Shown one piece after another: positions 53,946 through 62,968 of a stretch of DNA of 64,000 nt (position 1 is its first letter; each line of letters opens with the position of its first letter). Made by a program: the position numbers and the translations under genes. The notes under the pieces were generated by a model, which was not told where the DNA came from, made no database searches, and saw only the letters and a program-made list of their open reading frames with translations. The DNA comes from JBKXSZ01 sp047017005 (lineage in GTDB: Bacteria > Bacillota > Clostridia > TANB77 > CAG-508): NCBI GenBank assembly GCA_047017005.1, contig JBKXSZ010000004.1, forward strand, positions 1-64,000. Direction: 5' to 3'.

Positions 53946-55550
53946 TTATCTTTCTTTGCTTTCTTGCTCTTGCATTATTTCTTTAACACTATTAGCTAAT
54001 TCTCTTTCACTTTCTTTTTGTGCCATAGCTGCTCTAGCCTTTTCTTCTATTTTAGAATCTTTATTAGGTATTTTTTGTACAAAATCTCTACCTTTACTTT
54101 TTACTGTTTGATATTTTTCTTGAGAGAACTCTTTTATTTTAGCTGTTTTATCCTTTGCAGTTTCTTTAGCTGTCTCTGCTAGTGCCTTTGTCTTTTCTTT
54201 TGCTATTATTGCACTATTTTTATCAAACAATTTTCCACATACATATGCTCCTGCTTTTTCTTCTGCTTTCACAAATCTATTCAACTTGATTTTTGAAAGC
54301 ATATTTGTATTTAATAAATTATGTACTAAATCAAATGGTAAATTTTTCTTTTCAGATATACTATTTATATATTCTTTTAACTGATCTGTATTATGTTCTA
54401 GTACTGCTACTACTTCAGGGTTTATTTTTCTTTTTAAAAGAGCTCCTTTTATTCTTCCTCCTGCAATTTCTTTACACATATCAGAAATTCCAAGTCTTTT
54501 GAATTTTTCTTTTTTCTCTTCTAATGCTTGCTGTATAGGAATAGTATGTTCTTGTTCATCTCCATCAATATAATAATTAATATTTCCTTCTTTTTCTAAT
54601 ATCTCAATATATTTAACTTTTTCTTCTTTTTCTTCTTTCTCTTGACTATTTAAACTTCTTGTTGTTGCTGGTTTTTCACTAGACATTTGCTCTATTTTTC
54701 TAGCCTCTGTTATATTTCTACTATCATTTTGCATTTGTTTATAAACATCGTTTATAGCATTTTCAATTTCAAATGTATTTTTAGGTTGTTGCTTCTGTTT
54801 ATTTATACTTACTTTATCTACATATGGTCCCGCTTCTAAATGAATATTTCCATAGTTTCTATTTTGTTCTTCTGTTTCTTTTTGTATCTCTTTAATAATT
54901 TCTTCTGTTGATTTTGTTTGATTTTGAGTATCTTTTTCTTGTTTATATTCAGTTTTTGTTTCTTTTTCTTGTTTCTCTTCAATTTTCGTTTCTTTTTGTT
55001 CTTTGTTTTCAGTCTTAGTTTCTTTTTCTTCTTTAATTTGAGCTTTAACATTATATTTACTCATCATTTTATCAACATCTGATTTCAAAGTTTTTAATTC
55101 TTTTTCCTGTTTTACTATTCCCAACAACTTGCTATTCAATTCTCTGTTAATCTTTTCCAAGTCTTTTTCATATTCTAATAAAACTGGTGTTTTGGTGAAT
55201 TTACCTTCTGAAAAAGAATATTTTCCTTGTTCTTCTTTTATTGCCTCTTCACATTCTTTTTTATTTATAGTTAATTTTTTTACTATCTTCTTTTCCTCAG
55301 AAATTTCTTTCTCTTTTTTCTGTTTATCCTTAAGAATCTCTCTGTCTTTCACTATGTTATCTAGTTCTTTTTCAATTTTTGTTAAATCTTTCTCACATTC
55401 ACTCTGTTCAGTTGTCTTTTCAAACTTTCCTTCGTTAAGTTCCATCTTGTGTTTGTTTATTTCTTCTTCAATAACTTTTTGTAATTCTTCTTTATTTTTA
55501 TTTAAACTTTTTTCATTTTTATCCATTATCTCAAGTAACTTTTCTTCCAT
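53946..55550 (-). CDS. Large coiled-coil protein with internal repeats, unknown function
   Basis: 534 residues, mostly Lys/Glu-rich coiled coil. Two similar modules start EGKFEKT (about 39) and EGKFTKT (about 115), each followed by an EYEKDLEK/ECEKDLTK motif. The middle (about 173-220) is a low-complexity KETKTE/KETKIEEK repeat. A more structured segment follows (VKYIEILEKEGNINYYIDGD, LGISDMCKEIAGGRIKGALLK). No membrane segment. It belongs to the trmFO operon and ends at the terminator before rpsL. Not assigned to any family. Confidence 0.7.
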   Translation of the reverse strand: MEEKLLEIMDKNEKSLNKNKEELQKVIEEEINKHKMELNEGKFEKTTEQSECEKDLTKIEKELDNIVKDREILKDKQKKEKEISEEKKIVKKLTINKKECEEAIKEEQGKYSFSEGKFTKTPVLLEYEKDLEKINRELNSKLLGIVKQEKELKTLKSDVDKMMSKYNVKAQIKEEKETKTENKEQKETKIEEKQEKETKTEYKQEKDTQNQTKSTEEIIKEIQKETEEQNRNYGNIHLEAGPYVDKVSINKQKQQPKNTFEIENAINDVYKQMQNDSRNITEARKIEQMSSEKPATTRSLNSQEKEEKEEKVKYIEILEKEGNINYYIDGDEQEHTIPIQQALEEKKEKFKRLGISDMCKEIAGGRIKGALLKRKINPEVVAVLEHNTDQLKEYINSISEKKNLPFDLVHNLLNTNMLSKIKLNRFVKAEEKAGAYVCGKLFDKNSAIIAKEKTKALAETAKETAKDKTAKIKEFSQEKYQTVKSKGRDFVQKIPNKDSKIEEKARAAMAQKESERELANSVKEIMQEQESKER

Positions 55551-55669
55551 AATTACCCCTTTCAGAATATTTACCTATTCCCATAAAATATACCTATTTA
55601 TAATTATAGCAAAATTTTTCCATCGTTTCAACGGTTTTATGTAAATTTATGTGTTTTTTAATAAAACTG

Positions 55670-57067
55670 TCATATTTTCGTAATATTTGTAATATTTAGT
55701 ACTTCTATACTTCTCTTCGCTATTTTCATATATCTTTCTTTTTTATCCTTTATTTTCTTTCCTTCTAATTCAGGTAAAATTCCAAAATTAGCATTCATTG
55801 GTTGAAATTTTGAATTTTCTGTTGAAATATATTTAGCTAAAGCTCCTATTACATTAAACTCTGAAAAAGTAATTTTATGATTTTCGTGATTTTCAATACC
55901 TTTTTTATAGTCTTCTACTGCATTTATTGCTGCTACCATTCCTGAAGATATTGATTCTACATATCCTTCCACTCCTGTTATTTGTCCTGCAAAATATATT
56001 AAACTATTAGATTTTAAGTTATATGTTTCATCTAATAATTTAGTAGAATTTATATATGTATTCCTATGCATTACTCCATATTTTATAAACTCTGCATTTT
56101 CTAGGCCTGGTATCATTGAAAACACTCTTTTTTGTTCTCCAAATTTTAAATTTGTTTGAAATCCAACTAAATTATATAAACTTGCTTGTTTGTCGTCTTG
56201 CCTTAATTGTACTATTGCATAAGGCCTTTTCCCTGTTCTTGGATCATCAAATCCTACCGGTTTTAATGGTCCAAATCTTAAAGTGTCAATTCCCCTATTA
56301 GCCATTATTTCGACAGGCATACATCCTTCAAATATTTCTTTCTTTTCAAATTCATGTAAATTTACTACTTCTGCTTTTACTAATTCACTTACAAAATTTT
56401 CATACTCTTCCTTGTTCATTGGAAGATTTATATAACTTTGTTCTTCTGCTTCTTGTTCTGCCAATCTATTTTTCCATTCTTCAATAGTTTCTTCTTTTTT
56501 CTTTTCTTGGCTATATCTATCCCCATAAAATGCTATATCAAAATTGATACTGTCTTTTGATACTATTGGTGCTGCTGCATCATAGAAATATAATTTATCT
56601 TGTCCTGTTATTTTTTGAATTTGTTCTGCTAATTTCTCTGATGTTAATGGACCAGTTGCTATTATTACTATTCCATCTTCTACAAATTTTGAAACATCAA
56701 CAACTTCTTCATTTATAATTTCTATTAACTCATTGTTACTTATTTCTTCTGTTACTCTTTTTGAAAAAATATCTCTATCTACTGCTAACGCTTGTCCTGC
56801 TGGCACTGCTGTTTCATCTGCTATTTTTATCAATAAAGAATCTAATCTTCTCAATTCTTCTTTTAAAAGTCCACAAGCATTTGTTAATAAATTTGATTTA
56901 AATGAATTACTACATACAATTTCAGCTAAGTCTTTATTGCTATGTGCTGGTGAAAATTTTATAGGTTTCATTTCATATAATTTTACTTTTATTCCTCTTT
57001 TTGCAATTTGATATGCTGCTTCTGTTCCAGCTAATCCTCCTCCAATAACAGTTATATAATCTTTCAT
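55670..57067 (-). CDS. trmFO: FAD-dependent tRNA (uracil-5-)-methyltransferase TrmFO
   Basis: 465-residue methylenetetrahydrofolate-dependent enzyme that makes m5U54 in tRNA. FAD-binding GGGLAGTEAAYQIAKRG at residues 8-24; the conserved cysteine is in EIVCSNSFKSN, and the FAD/folate-site block AFYGDRYS and the MHRNTYINSTKLL segment are present. Slightly longer than typical (about 440). Its start overlaps the preceding small gene by four bases. Confidence 0.95.
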   Translation of the reverse strand: MKDYITVIGGGLAGTEAAYQIAKRGIKVKLYEMKPIKFSPAHSNKDLAEIVCSNSFKSNLLTNACGLLKEELRRLDSLLIKIADETAVPAGQALAVDRDIFSKRVTEEISNNELIEIINEEVVDVSKFVEDGIVIIATGPLTSEKLAEQIQKITGQDKLYFYDAAAPIVSKDSINFDIAFYGDRYSQEKKKEETIEEWKNRLAEQEAEEQSYINLPMNKEEYENFVSELVKAEVVNLHEFEKKEIFEGCMPVEIMANRGIDTLRFGPLKPVGFDDPRTGKRPYAIVQLRQDDKQASLYNLVGFQTNLKFGEQKRVFSMIPGLENAEFIKYGVMHRNTYINSTKLLDETYNLKSNSLIYFAGQITGVEGYVESISSGMVAAINAVEDYKKGIENHENHKITFSEFNVIGALAKYISTENSKFQPMNANFGILPELEGKKIKDKKERYMKIAKRSIEVLNITNITKI

Positions 57068-57576
57068 CTTTCTTTTTCCTCTTCTTCTTTTTTATATTCT
57101 TCCCAACTTTGAAAATCTTTGCTTCTTTCTGCCTCTTCTTTCATTTTCAAAATTCTTTTATTTTTAGAATTTTCTCTTCTATAATAATCTAGTTCCTCTT
57201 CGTCATACATTTCTTGTATTTCTGATTTAGCTCTAGCAATTTTTACATCTACTTCATCTATATGATATTCTTCACTATATTGTTGCTTAAATTTTAGATA
57301 TTTTATATTTTCTTCTAGCTTATTTATTTCAGGTTTTACTTCTATTTCTTCTATCTCCAATTTTGAAATTTTATAATAAACTTCTAACATTTCTTCTAAT
57401 ATTGTTATTTGAGCTTTATAATCTCTTCCATTTTGATTTGAATATTTTTCTTTTAGTTTCCTTATAATGCCATTATATTCATCTAGTTGTTTTTTCTTAG
57501 CTATATTTAAAGCAAATTCTTCAACTTCATCTCTTCGTCTCTCAAATTTCTCTGCCCAATTTTCTCTCTTATTCAT
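57064..57576 (-). CDS. Hypothetical coiled-coil protein, 170 residues
   Basis: Not recognised. Strongly charged, helical protein (Lys/Glu/Arg-rich: REELDYYRRENSKNKRILKM-type stretches). It overlaps the trmFO start by four bases and follows the SNF2 helicase by 62 bases, so the operon is SNF2, this gene, trmFO, coiled-coil gene. No function assigned. Confidence 0.6.
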   Translation of the reverse strand: MNKRENWAEKFERRRDEVEEFALNIAKKKQLDEYNGIIRKLKEKYSNQNGRDYKAQITILEEMLEVYYKISKLEIEEIEVKPEINKLEENIKYLKFKQQYSEEYHIDEVDVKIARAKSEIQEMYDEEELDYYRRENSKNKRILKMKEEAERSKDFQSWEEYKKEEEEKER

Positions 57577-57638
57577 AACTCTTCACCTTTTATAATTTTT
57601 TTGTATATACTTAATTTATGTTATTATTTAGAACATAA

Positions 57639-60600
57639 TCAAAATGTATCAAATAATTTCATAATATCATCTTTAGATAATTTATTAATAAATGAAACTT
57701 TCGTACTTAGCATATTATCCATTAATTCTGCTTTTTTCTGCTGTAACTCATATATTTTTTCTTCTATACTATTTTTAGTTATTAGCTTATAAACTTGTAC
57801 ATTATTTTTTTGTCCAATTCTATATGCTCTATCTGTTGCTTGATTTTCAGTGGATAAGTTCCACCAAGGGTCGTAATGAATCACCATATCTGCACCTGTT
57901 AAATTTAATCCTGTACCTCCTGCTTTTAATGATATTAAAAATATTTTTACTTCAAGATTTTGGTTGAATTCATCTACTAACTTCATTCTTTCTTCCACTT
58001 TTGTAGCTCCTGTTAGCTTAAAGTACTTAATATTTCTTTCTTTTAATTCCTCTTCTATTATACTAAACATTGATGTATAACCAGAAAATAATAATATTTT
58101 ATGATTTCCTTTAATTGCATCTTCTATTATTTCCATACATTGTTCTAGTTTACTACTTCCATCTTTATAATTGTCTATAAATAAACTTGGATGACAACAT
58201 ATTTGTCTTAATCTTGTTAAAGCTGCTAATATTTTTATATGACTTCTTTCTACTCCATTTACATTTATTTCTTCTGCTACTTCTTGTTTTGCTTGGGCTA
58301 AATACGATAAATATATATTTTTTTGTTCTTCTCCCATTTCACTGCTTAATACTGTAACTGTTTTATCAGGAAGTTCTGTTAATACTTCTTTTTTCGTTCT
58401 TCTTAATACAAATGGTTCTATTAACATTTTTAGTTTATTCATTGTTTTTACATCATTATCTTTTACTATTGGTGTTTCATACATATTTTTAAATTGTTTA
58501 TATGCAAATAAATATCCTGGCATTATATAATCAAATATTGACCATAATTCTGCTAAAGAATTTTCTATTGGTGTTCCAGTAAGTGCATATTTTGTATCTG
58601 CTAAAATTTTCTTAATTGCTTTTGCATTTTGTGTATTACTATTTTTTAAATATTGTGCTTCATCTGCTATTATAAATCTAAAATTATAATTTTTATCTTT
58701 GTATAATTCTATATCTCTTTTTAATAAATCATATGATGTTATTACTAAATCATAATTTTGAATTTCTGATATTTTTTTCTTTCTTTCTTGTAAGGTTCCA
58801 TTTATCACCATAGTTTGTAAGCCTTCAGCAAATTTTTTAGCTTCATTTTCCCAGTTTAAAGCTAATGAGCTAGGAGATACAACTATACTTGCTCTTCTTT
58901 CTTCAAGAGGTGTAGTTTCTACATAATCAACAATTATTGATAACATTTGAATTGTTTTCCCTAATCCCATGTCATCTGCTAATATTCCTCCAAAATTATA
59001 TTTATCTAATGTTTTTAACCACTTAAATCCTGTTTTTTGATAATATCTAAGTGTATTTTCTAATTTTTCTGGTATTTGTATTTCTTCTTCAATATTTTCT
59101 TTGTTTAATTGTTTTACTACTTTTTTATATTCACTGTTCTTATTTACTTGATTACTATTTATCCCTTTTAATAATTTATCTAAATAGAAACTTCTATAAA
59201 TTGGAAGATTTACTTCTCCTTCTTCTATTTCTTTATAGTCTATTCCCATTCCAGTAGTTAACTTATCTAAAAATTCTATTTCTTCATTATTCTCTAAGTT
59301 CAAGAAACTTCCATCTTTTAATCTATGATATTTTTTCTTTAAGTTATATTTTGACATTATATCTTCTAGTTCATTAATATCTATGTCTAATTTTTTTAAG
59401 TCTATTGATAGTAAATTATTTTCAACTTTAACACCTAAGCTTCCAATTTTATTTTGTCTTATTTGTTTTTGCTTAAAATTTTCTGTTACTAGTACATCAA
59501 ACTTTTGCATATAATAATTTATATCTTCTGTTAAAAATTGATAAATTTTATCATTATCAGGTAATATAAATCTCAAGTTATTTATATCAAACATAAATCC
59601 TGTTTTTCTGAAAATGTTTAAAGTTTTTGTTTCTTGAATTTTATTTCTAGCAAAGTTTATTTTTTGTTTTTCATCTAAAGGATTAAATTCGTTATTTCCA
59701 TATTGAAATTTGACATCAGCTATTAAATAATCATTTTTGTCAAAGTCTAAATATACTTTTACTACTAATATTTCTGGTTTATATTTTTCTATTTCTTCTT
59801 CTCTTAGATTTTCTAAGTTTATTGCATCTTTTACTTTAGGTATTACGATAGAAAATAACTGAGATAATTCTTTTTTGCCTAGTTTTACTTCGGTCATATA
59901 GTTTTGTCTAAATATTTCTAACATTTTTAAATTTGAGTTTTCAAATTCTTTTGTACATCTATATAATTTTTTCTCACTTAAAACATATTTATATTTTTTC
60001 CCTATTATTATAGATACCTTATATATATCAATACTTGGTACTATTTCATATTGGTCTTTTCCTAATTTATTTAATGTAAACTCTATATCTGGTTTTTCTT
60101 CTGTAAATTCTACTAAATTTTCTGTATATTCTCTTTTTACTAAAATCTCTTTTCCTTTTAGTATTTCAAATAAATCATCTATTCCACTATTGCTTAATAT
60201 TATACTAGTTTCACTTAATGCATTTCCATAGAATCTATAATTGCTATTTGAATTTGAATTTGCATATTTTATAATCTCTGCATATTTCATTAGAAAACTT
60301 AATAATTCTTGACTTTCTTCTTCAAAATTTTCTTTTACATGAACAAATTTTAAATTTTTACCATAACTATAATTCTCTTTGTTTAACATTCTTGTATAAA
60401 ATTCTGATAAGTTTTTTATTTTATACATTTTTGTTTTTCCAATTTTGAATTCAAGCTTCATTTCTCCTGTAAATTTGTCATAATATATACTTGGCTCTAG
60501 TTTTACACTTCCTTGTGTTTTTAATTCTGTTTCCTCTTCTTCTAGATCTTCTAATTCTTCGTTGTAAAAAATACTTACCATTTGGTTAAAAATTCTGTAT

Positions 60601-61076
60601 TCATTTTGAGTTGCATTTGAGTTTGATATATTTTTTGTAGATAATTTATTTTCACTTTCTATTGTTTTATTTTCTATTATATCTTCAAACAATTCAAAAC
60701 CTTGCTCTTTAATTTTTTCTGTGTCAGTAGTTTCGTTTTCTATTTCTTGTTGTTTATCTTCTAAAGAATAGTTATTCCCTTCATCAACAAATGTTAATAC
60801 TGTTGCTAAAGAATGCTTACATACTCCATAATGATTATAATAGTCTAAACAAGTACAACTTACATCTTCTATTTCTCCCTCTTTTACTAATACATATGTA
60901 TTATATATTTCCCCATTTCCTTTTACTTTTGCTTTTATTTCAAAGTTTAGTGGATTTTCATATTCGTAGTTTTGAATTGCTACCCTTTTTTCTTTCCTGT
61001 ATTTTTGAGCTTTTTTTGTTCTTTCATAGCCTGCATCATTATATAAATTTTCTATTACATTTTTATTAACTCGCAT
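57639..61076 (-). CDS. SWIM-domain SNF2 family DNA helicase
   Basis: 1145-residue Swi2/Snf2-type ATPase. An N-terminal SWIM zinc finger has ligands Cys74, Cys76, Cys86 and His88 (CTCLDYYNHYGVCKH). A large middle region follows, then the helicase core: ADDMGLGKTIQ (motif I), IIADEAQYLKN (DEAQ box), ALTGTPIENSL, and ATDRAYRIGQKN (motif VI). Such bacterial HepA/YwqA-like proteins use ATP to move along DNA; the role is unknown. Confidence 0.93.
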   Translation of the reverse strand: MRVNKNVIENLYNDAGYERTKKAQKYRKEKRVAIQNYEYENPLNFEIKAKVKGNGEIYNTYVLVKEGEIEDVSCTCLDYYNHYGVCKHSLATVLTFVDEGNNYSLEDKQQEIENETTDTEKIKEQGFELFEDIIENKTIESENKLSTKNISNSNATQNEYRIFNQMVSIFYNEELEDLEEEETELKTQGSVKLEPSIYYDKFTGEMKLEFKIGKTKMYKIKNLSEFYTRMLNKENYSYGKNLKFVHVKENFEEESQELLSFLMKYAEIIKYANSNSNSNYRFYGNALSETSIILSNSGIDDLFEILKGKEILVKREYTENLVEFTEEKPDIEFTLNKLGKDQYEIVPSIDIYKVSIIIGKKYKYVLSEKKLYRCTKEFENSNLKMLEIFRQNYMTEVKLGKKELSQLFSIVIPKVKDAINLENLREEEIEKYKPEILVVKVYLDFDKNDYLIADVKFQYGNNEFNPLDEKQKINFARNKIQETKTLNIFRKTGFMFDINNLRFILPDNDKIYQFLTEDINYYMQKFDVLVTENFKQKQIRQNKIGSLGVKVENNLLSIDLKKLDIDINELEDIMSKYNLKKKYHRLKDGSFLNLENNEEIEFLDKLTTGMGIDYKEIEEGEVNLPIYRSFYLDKLLKGINSNQVNKNSEYKKVVKQLNKENIEEEIQIPEKLENTLRYYQKTGFKWLKTLDKYNFGGILADDMGLGKTIQMLSIIVDYVETTPLEERRASIVVSPSSLALNWENEAKKFAEGLQTMVINGTLQERKKKISEIQNYDLVITSYDLLKRDIELYKDKNYNFRFIIADEAQYLKNSNTQNAKAIKKILADTKYALTGTPIENSLAELWSIFDYIMPGYLFAYKQFKNMYETPIVKDNDVKTMNKLKMLIEPFVLRRTKKEVLTELPDKTVTVLSSEMGEEQKNIYLSYLAQAKQEVAEEINVNGVERSHIKILAALTRLRQICCHPSLFIDNYKDGSSKLEQCMEIIEDAIKGNHKILLFSGYTSMFSIIEEELKERNIKYFKLTGATKVEERMKLVDEFNQNLEVKIFLISLKAGGTGLNLTGADMVIHYDPWWNLSTENQATDRAYRIGQKNNVQVYKLITKNSIEEKIYELQQKKAELMDNMLSTKVSFINKLSKDDIMKLFDTF

Positions 61077-61146
61077 ATTTTTTCTCCTTTTATTCGGTTA
61101 ATAATTATATAATATTTTTTCTTTATTTTCAACCAAAAAACAAAAA

Positions 61147-61180
61147 GACACAAATTTATTGTATAAAATAAATTTGTGTC
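61147..61180 (-). terminator. Terminator after the Spo0E-like gene
   Basis: Fourteen-base stem (61147-61160 with 61167-61180), T run on the minus strand, directly after the stop codon at 61182. Confidence 0.85.
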
Positions 61181-61181
61181 T

Positions 61182-61394
61182 TTAAGTTTTTCCATCTAAT
61201 TCAATTTTATTTCTTTTATTACTTCTTTTTGCCTTGCAAACTCTACAAACTTGTTGTTTATCTTCATAGTATTTTGCAATTAGTTCGTCTAATTCTATGC
61301 TTAATTGATAAATGATAGTATAGTCTTTTTTCTGTTCTATACTTTGATTTAATTTGTTTCTTAATTTACAAATTTCATCATTTAACATACTCAT
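61182..61394 (-). CDS. Spo0E family aspartyl-phosphate phosphatase
   Basis: 70-residue Spo0E/YnzD-like protein: two helices with the conserved KDYTIIYQLSIELDELIAKY core including SIELD (32-36). Such proteins dephosphorylate Spo0A-P and delay sporulation. A C-terminal CRVCKAKR tail with two cysteines is an addition not typical of the family. Monocistronic with a strong terminator. Confidence 0.85.
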   Translation of the reverse strand: MSMLNDEICKLRNKLNQSIEQKKDYTIIYQLSIELDELIAKYYEDKQQVCRVCKAKRSNKRNKIELDGKT

Positions 61395-61526
61395 CTCTCC
61401 TTTTTATTAATTTATCTTCCGTATACTTATAAATTAACACAGAAAACTCCTCTAGTCAAGTATTTTCAATGGTTTTTGTCAACTTTCGTATAACATTTTT
61501 TCTTGTTTTTCGACAGCTAGAAACAG

Positions 61527-61572
61527 AAAAAAACGGTATCATTTTTTTGAATTTATAATAACCGCTTTTTTT
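61527..61572 (-). terminator. Terminator after the M16 peptidase gene at 61596
   Basis: Imperfect stem (AAAACGGTAT region with ATAACCGCTTTT region) between A and T runs, 24 bases past the stop codon. Confidence 0.5.
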
Positions 61573-61595
61573 ACACATTTTTTAACTATTATTTT

Positions 61596-62882
61596 TTAAC
61601 TTTTTACTATTGAAAGTACCATTTTATTTTCTTTAAATACATCTTTTAACACCTGGTTTAAATATTCTACATTTATACTGTTTATTTCTTCTATATAGTC
61701 AAAACTATTAATTCCCTTGAAGTAGTCTGCTAAAAACATTCTTGCAATATCTGTAACATCATTATATTCTTTTACATATCCACCATATATCATTTTCTTG
61801 TTTCTCTCGAAATCATTTTCATCTATTCCGTTTTCATTTAACTCTTTTACCCTTAATTTGAATTTTTCATATAATTTTTCTGGATCTGTTGATTGTCCAG
61901 CAATTAGTATATGAGCATATGTTTTTGAAAATTCATAGTCTAAACTTGCTCCTGAATAAATTAATCCTTCGTTATATAACTCTTTGTATAACTTTGAACT
62001 TCTTCCCATTATTATATTTAGTAAAATTTCTATTGCAATATGTTTTTTTACTATATCTGTTTTGTTGGAATTTTCCACATTATCAATTTTATCTTTTATT
62101 CCTATTGTATATAATGGTTGACTAACTTCTAATTTTTGTTCTATTTTTTCTTTTACTATTTCTTCTGGTTCTTCTTTAAAAATTCTTTCTATTTTCCCAT
62201 TGCTTTTTTTATCTATTAATCTTTTCTTTACTTCTTTTATTAATTTTTCTGGCTCAAAGTCTCCACAAATTACCATTGCCATGTTTGATGGATTATAGAA
62301 GGTTTCATAACATTTATATAATATTTCTTTATCAATCTTACTAATTGTTTCTATTGTTCCCACAATGTCTATTTTTATAGGATTATTATGGTACATTGCT
62401 TCCATAGCATTTAGATAAACTCTCCATTCAGGATAGTCATCATACATCATTATTTCTTGACCAATTATTCCTTTTTCTTTTTCTACATTTTCGTCTGTAA
62501 AATATGGGTGTTGAACATAGTCCATCAATTCGTCCATTGCTTCATAAAAATTATCTGTACATTCAAATAAATATGCTGTATGGTCATTTGTTGTGTATGC
62601 ATTTGCATCTACTCCTAAACTTGTTAAAACATCTAAACTATTTGTTCCATTTTCTTGTTCAAACATTTTATGTTCTAAAAAATGTGCTACTCCATTTGGC
62701 ACCGTCGTTTTTTCTTCTTCCCCTGGAACTATGAACTCATTGTCATTTGATCCATAATTTGTTCCCCAAATCATATATTTCTTTTGAACACCTGGTTTAG
62801 GTATTATCATTACTGTTAATCCATTATCAAGTTTCTCAATATATACTTTTTCTTTTACTTTTGAATTTTCTATAATTTGCAT
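61596..62882 (-). CDS. ymfH: M16 family zinc metallopeptidase (YmfH type)
   Basis: 428-residue pitrilysin-fold peptidase with the inverted zinc motif HxxEH in HFLEHKMFE (His67, Glu70, His71) and the distal glutamate in GIIGQEIMMYDD. It is the active member of the tandem YmfF/YmfH pair found in Bacillota. No signal peptide. Start supported by a GGAAAGGAATGAGAG-type purine site. Confidence 0.92.
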   Translation of the reverse strand: MQIIENSKVKEKVYIEKLDNGLTVMIIPKPGVQKKYMIWGTNYGSNDNEFIVPGEEEKTTVPNGVAHFLEHKMFEQENGTNSLDVLTSLGVDANAYTTNDHTAYLFECTDNFYEAMDELMDYVQHPYFTDENVEKEKGIIGQEIMMYDDYPEWRVYLNAMEAMYHNNPIKIDIVGTIETISKIDKEILYKCYETFYNPSNMAMVICGDFEPEKLIKEVKKRLIDKKSNGKIERIFKEEPEEIVKEKIEQKLEVSQPLYTIGIKDKIDNVENSNKTDIVKKHIAIEILLNIIMGRSSKLYKELYNEGLIYSGASLDYEFSKTYAHILIAGQSTDPEKLYEKFKLRVKELNENGIDENDFERNKKMIYGGYVKEYNDVTDIARMFLADYFKGINSFDYIEEINSINVEYLNQVLKDVFKENKMVLSIVKS

Positions 62883-62968
62883 TAAACTCTCATTCCTTTC
62901 CTACCTTATTAAAAGTCACATATAGTAGTGAAATATTCTTTATTTTCTTCAAACTAAGTCTTCCTTTT

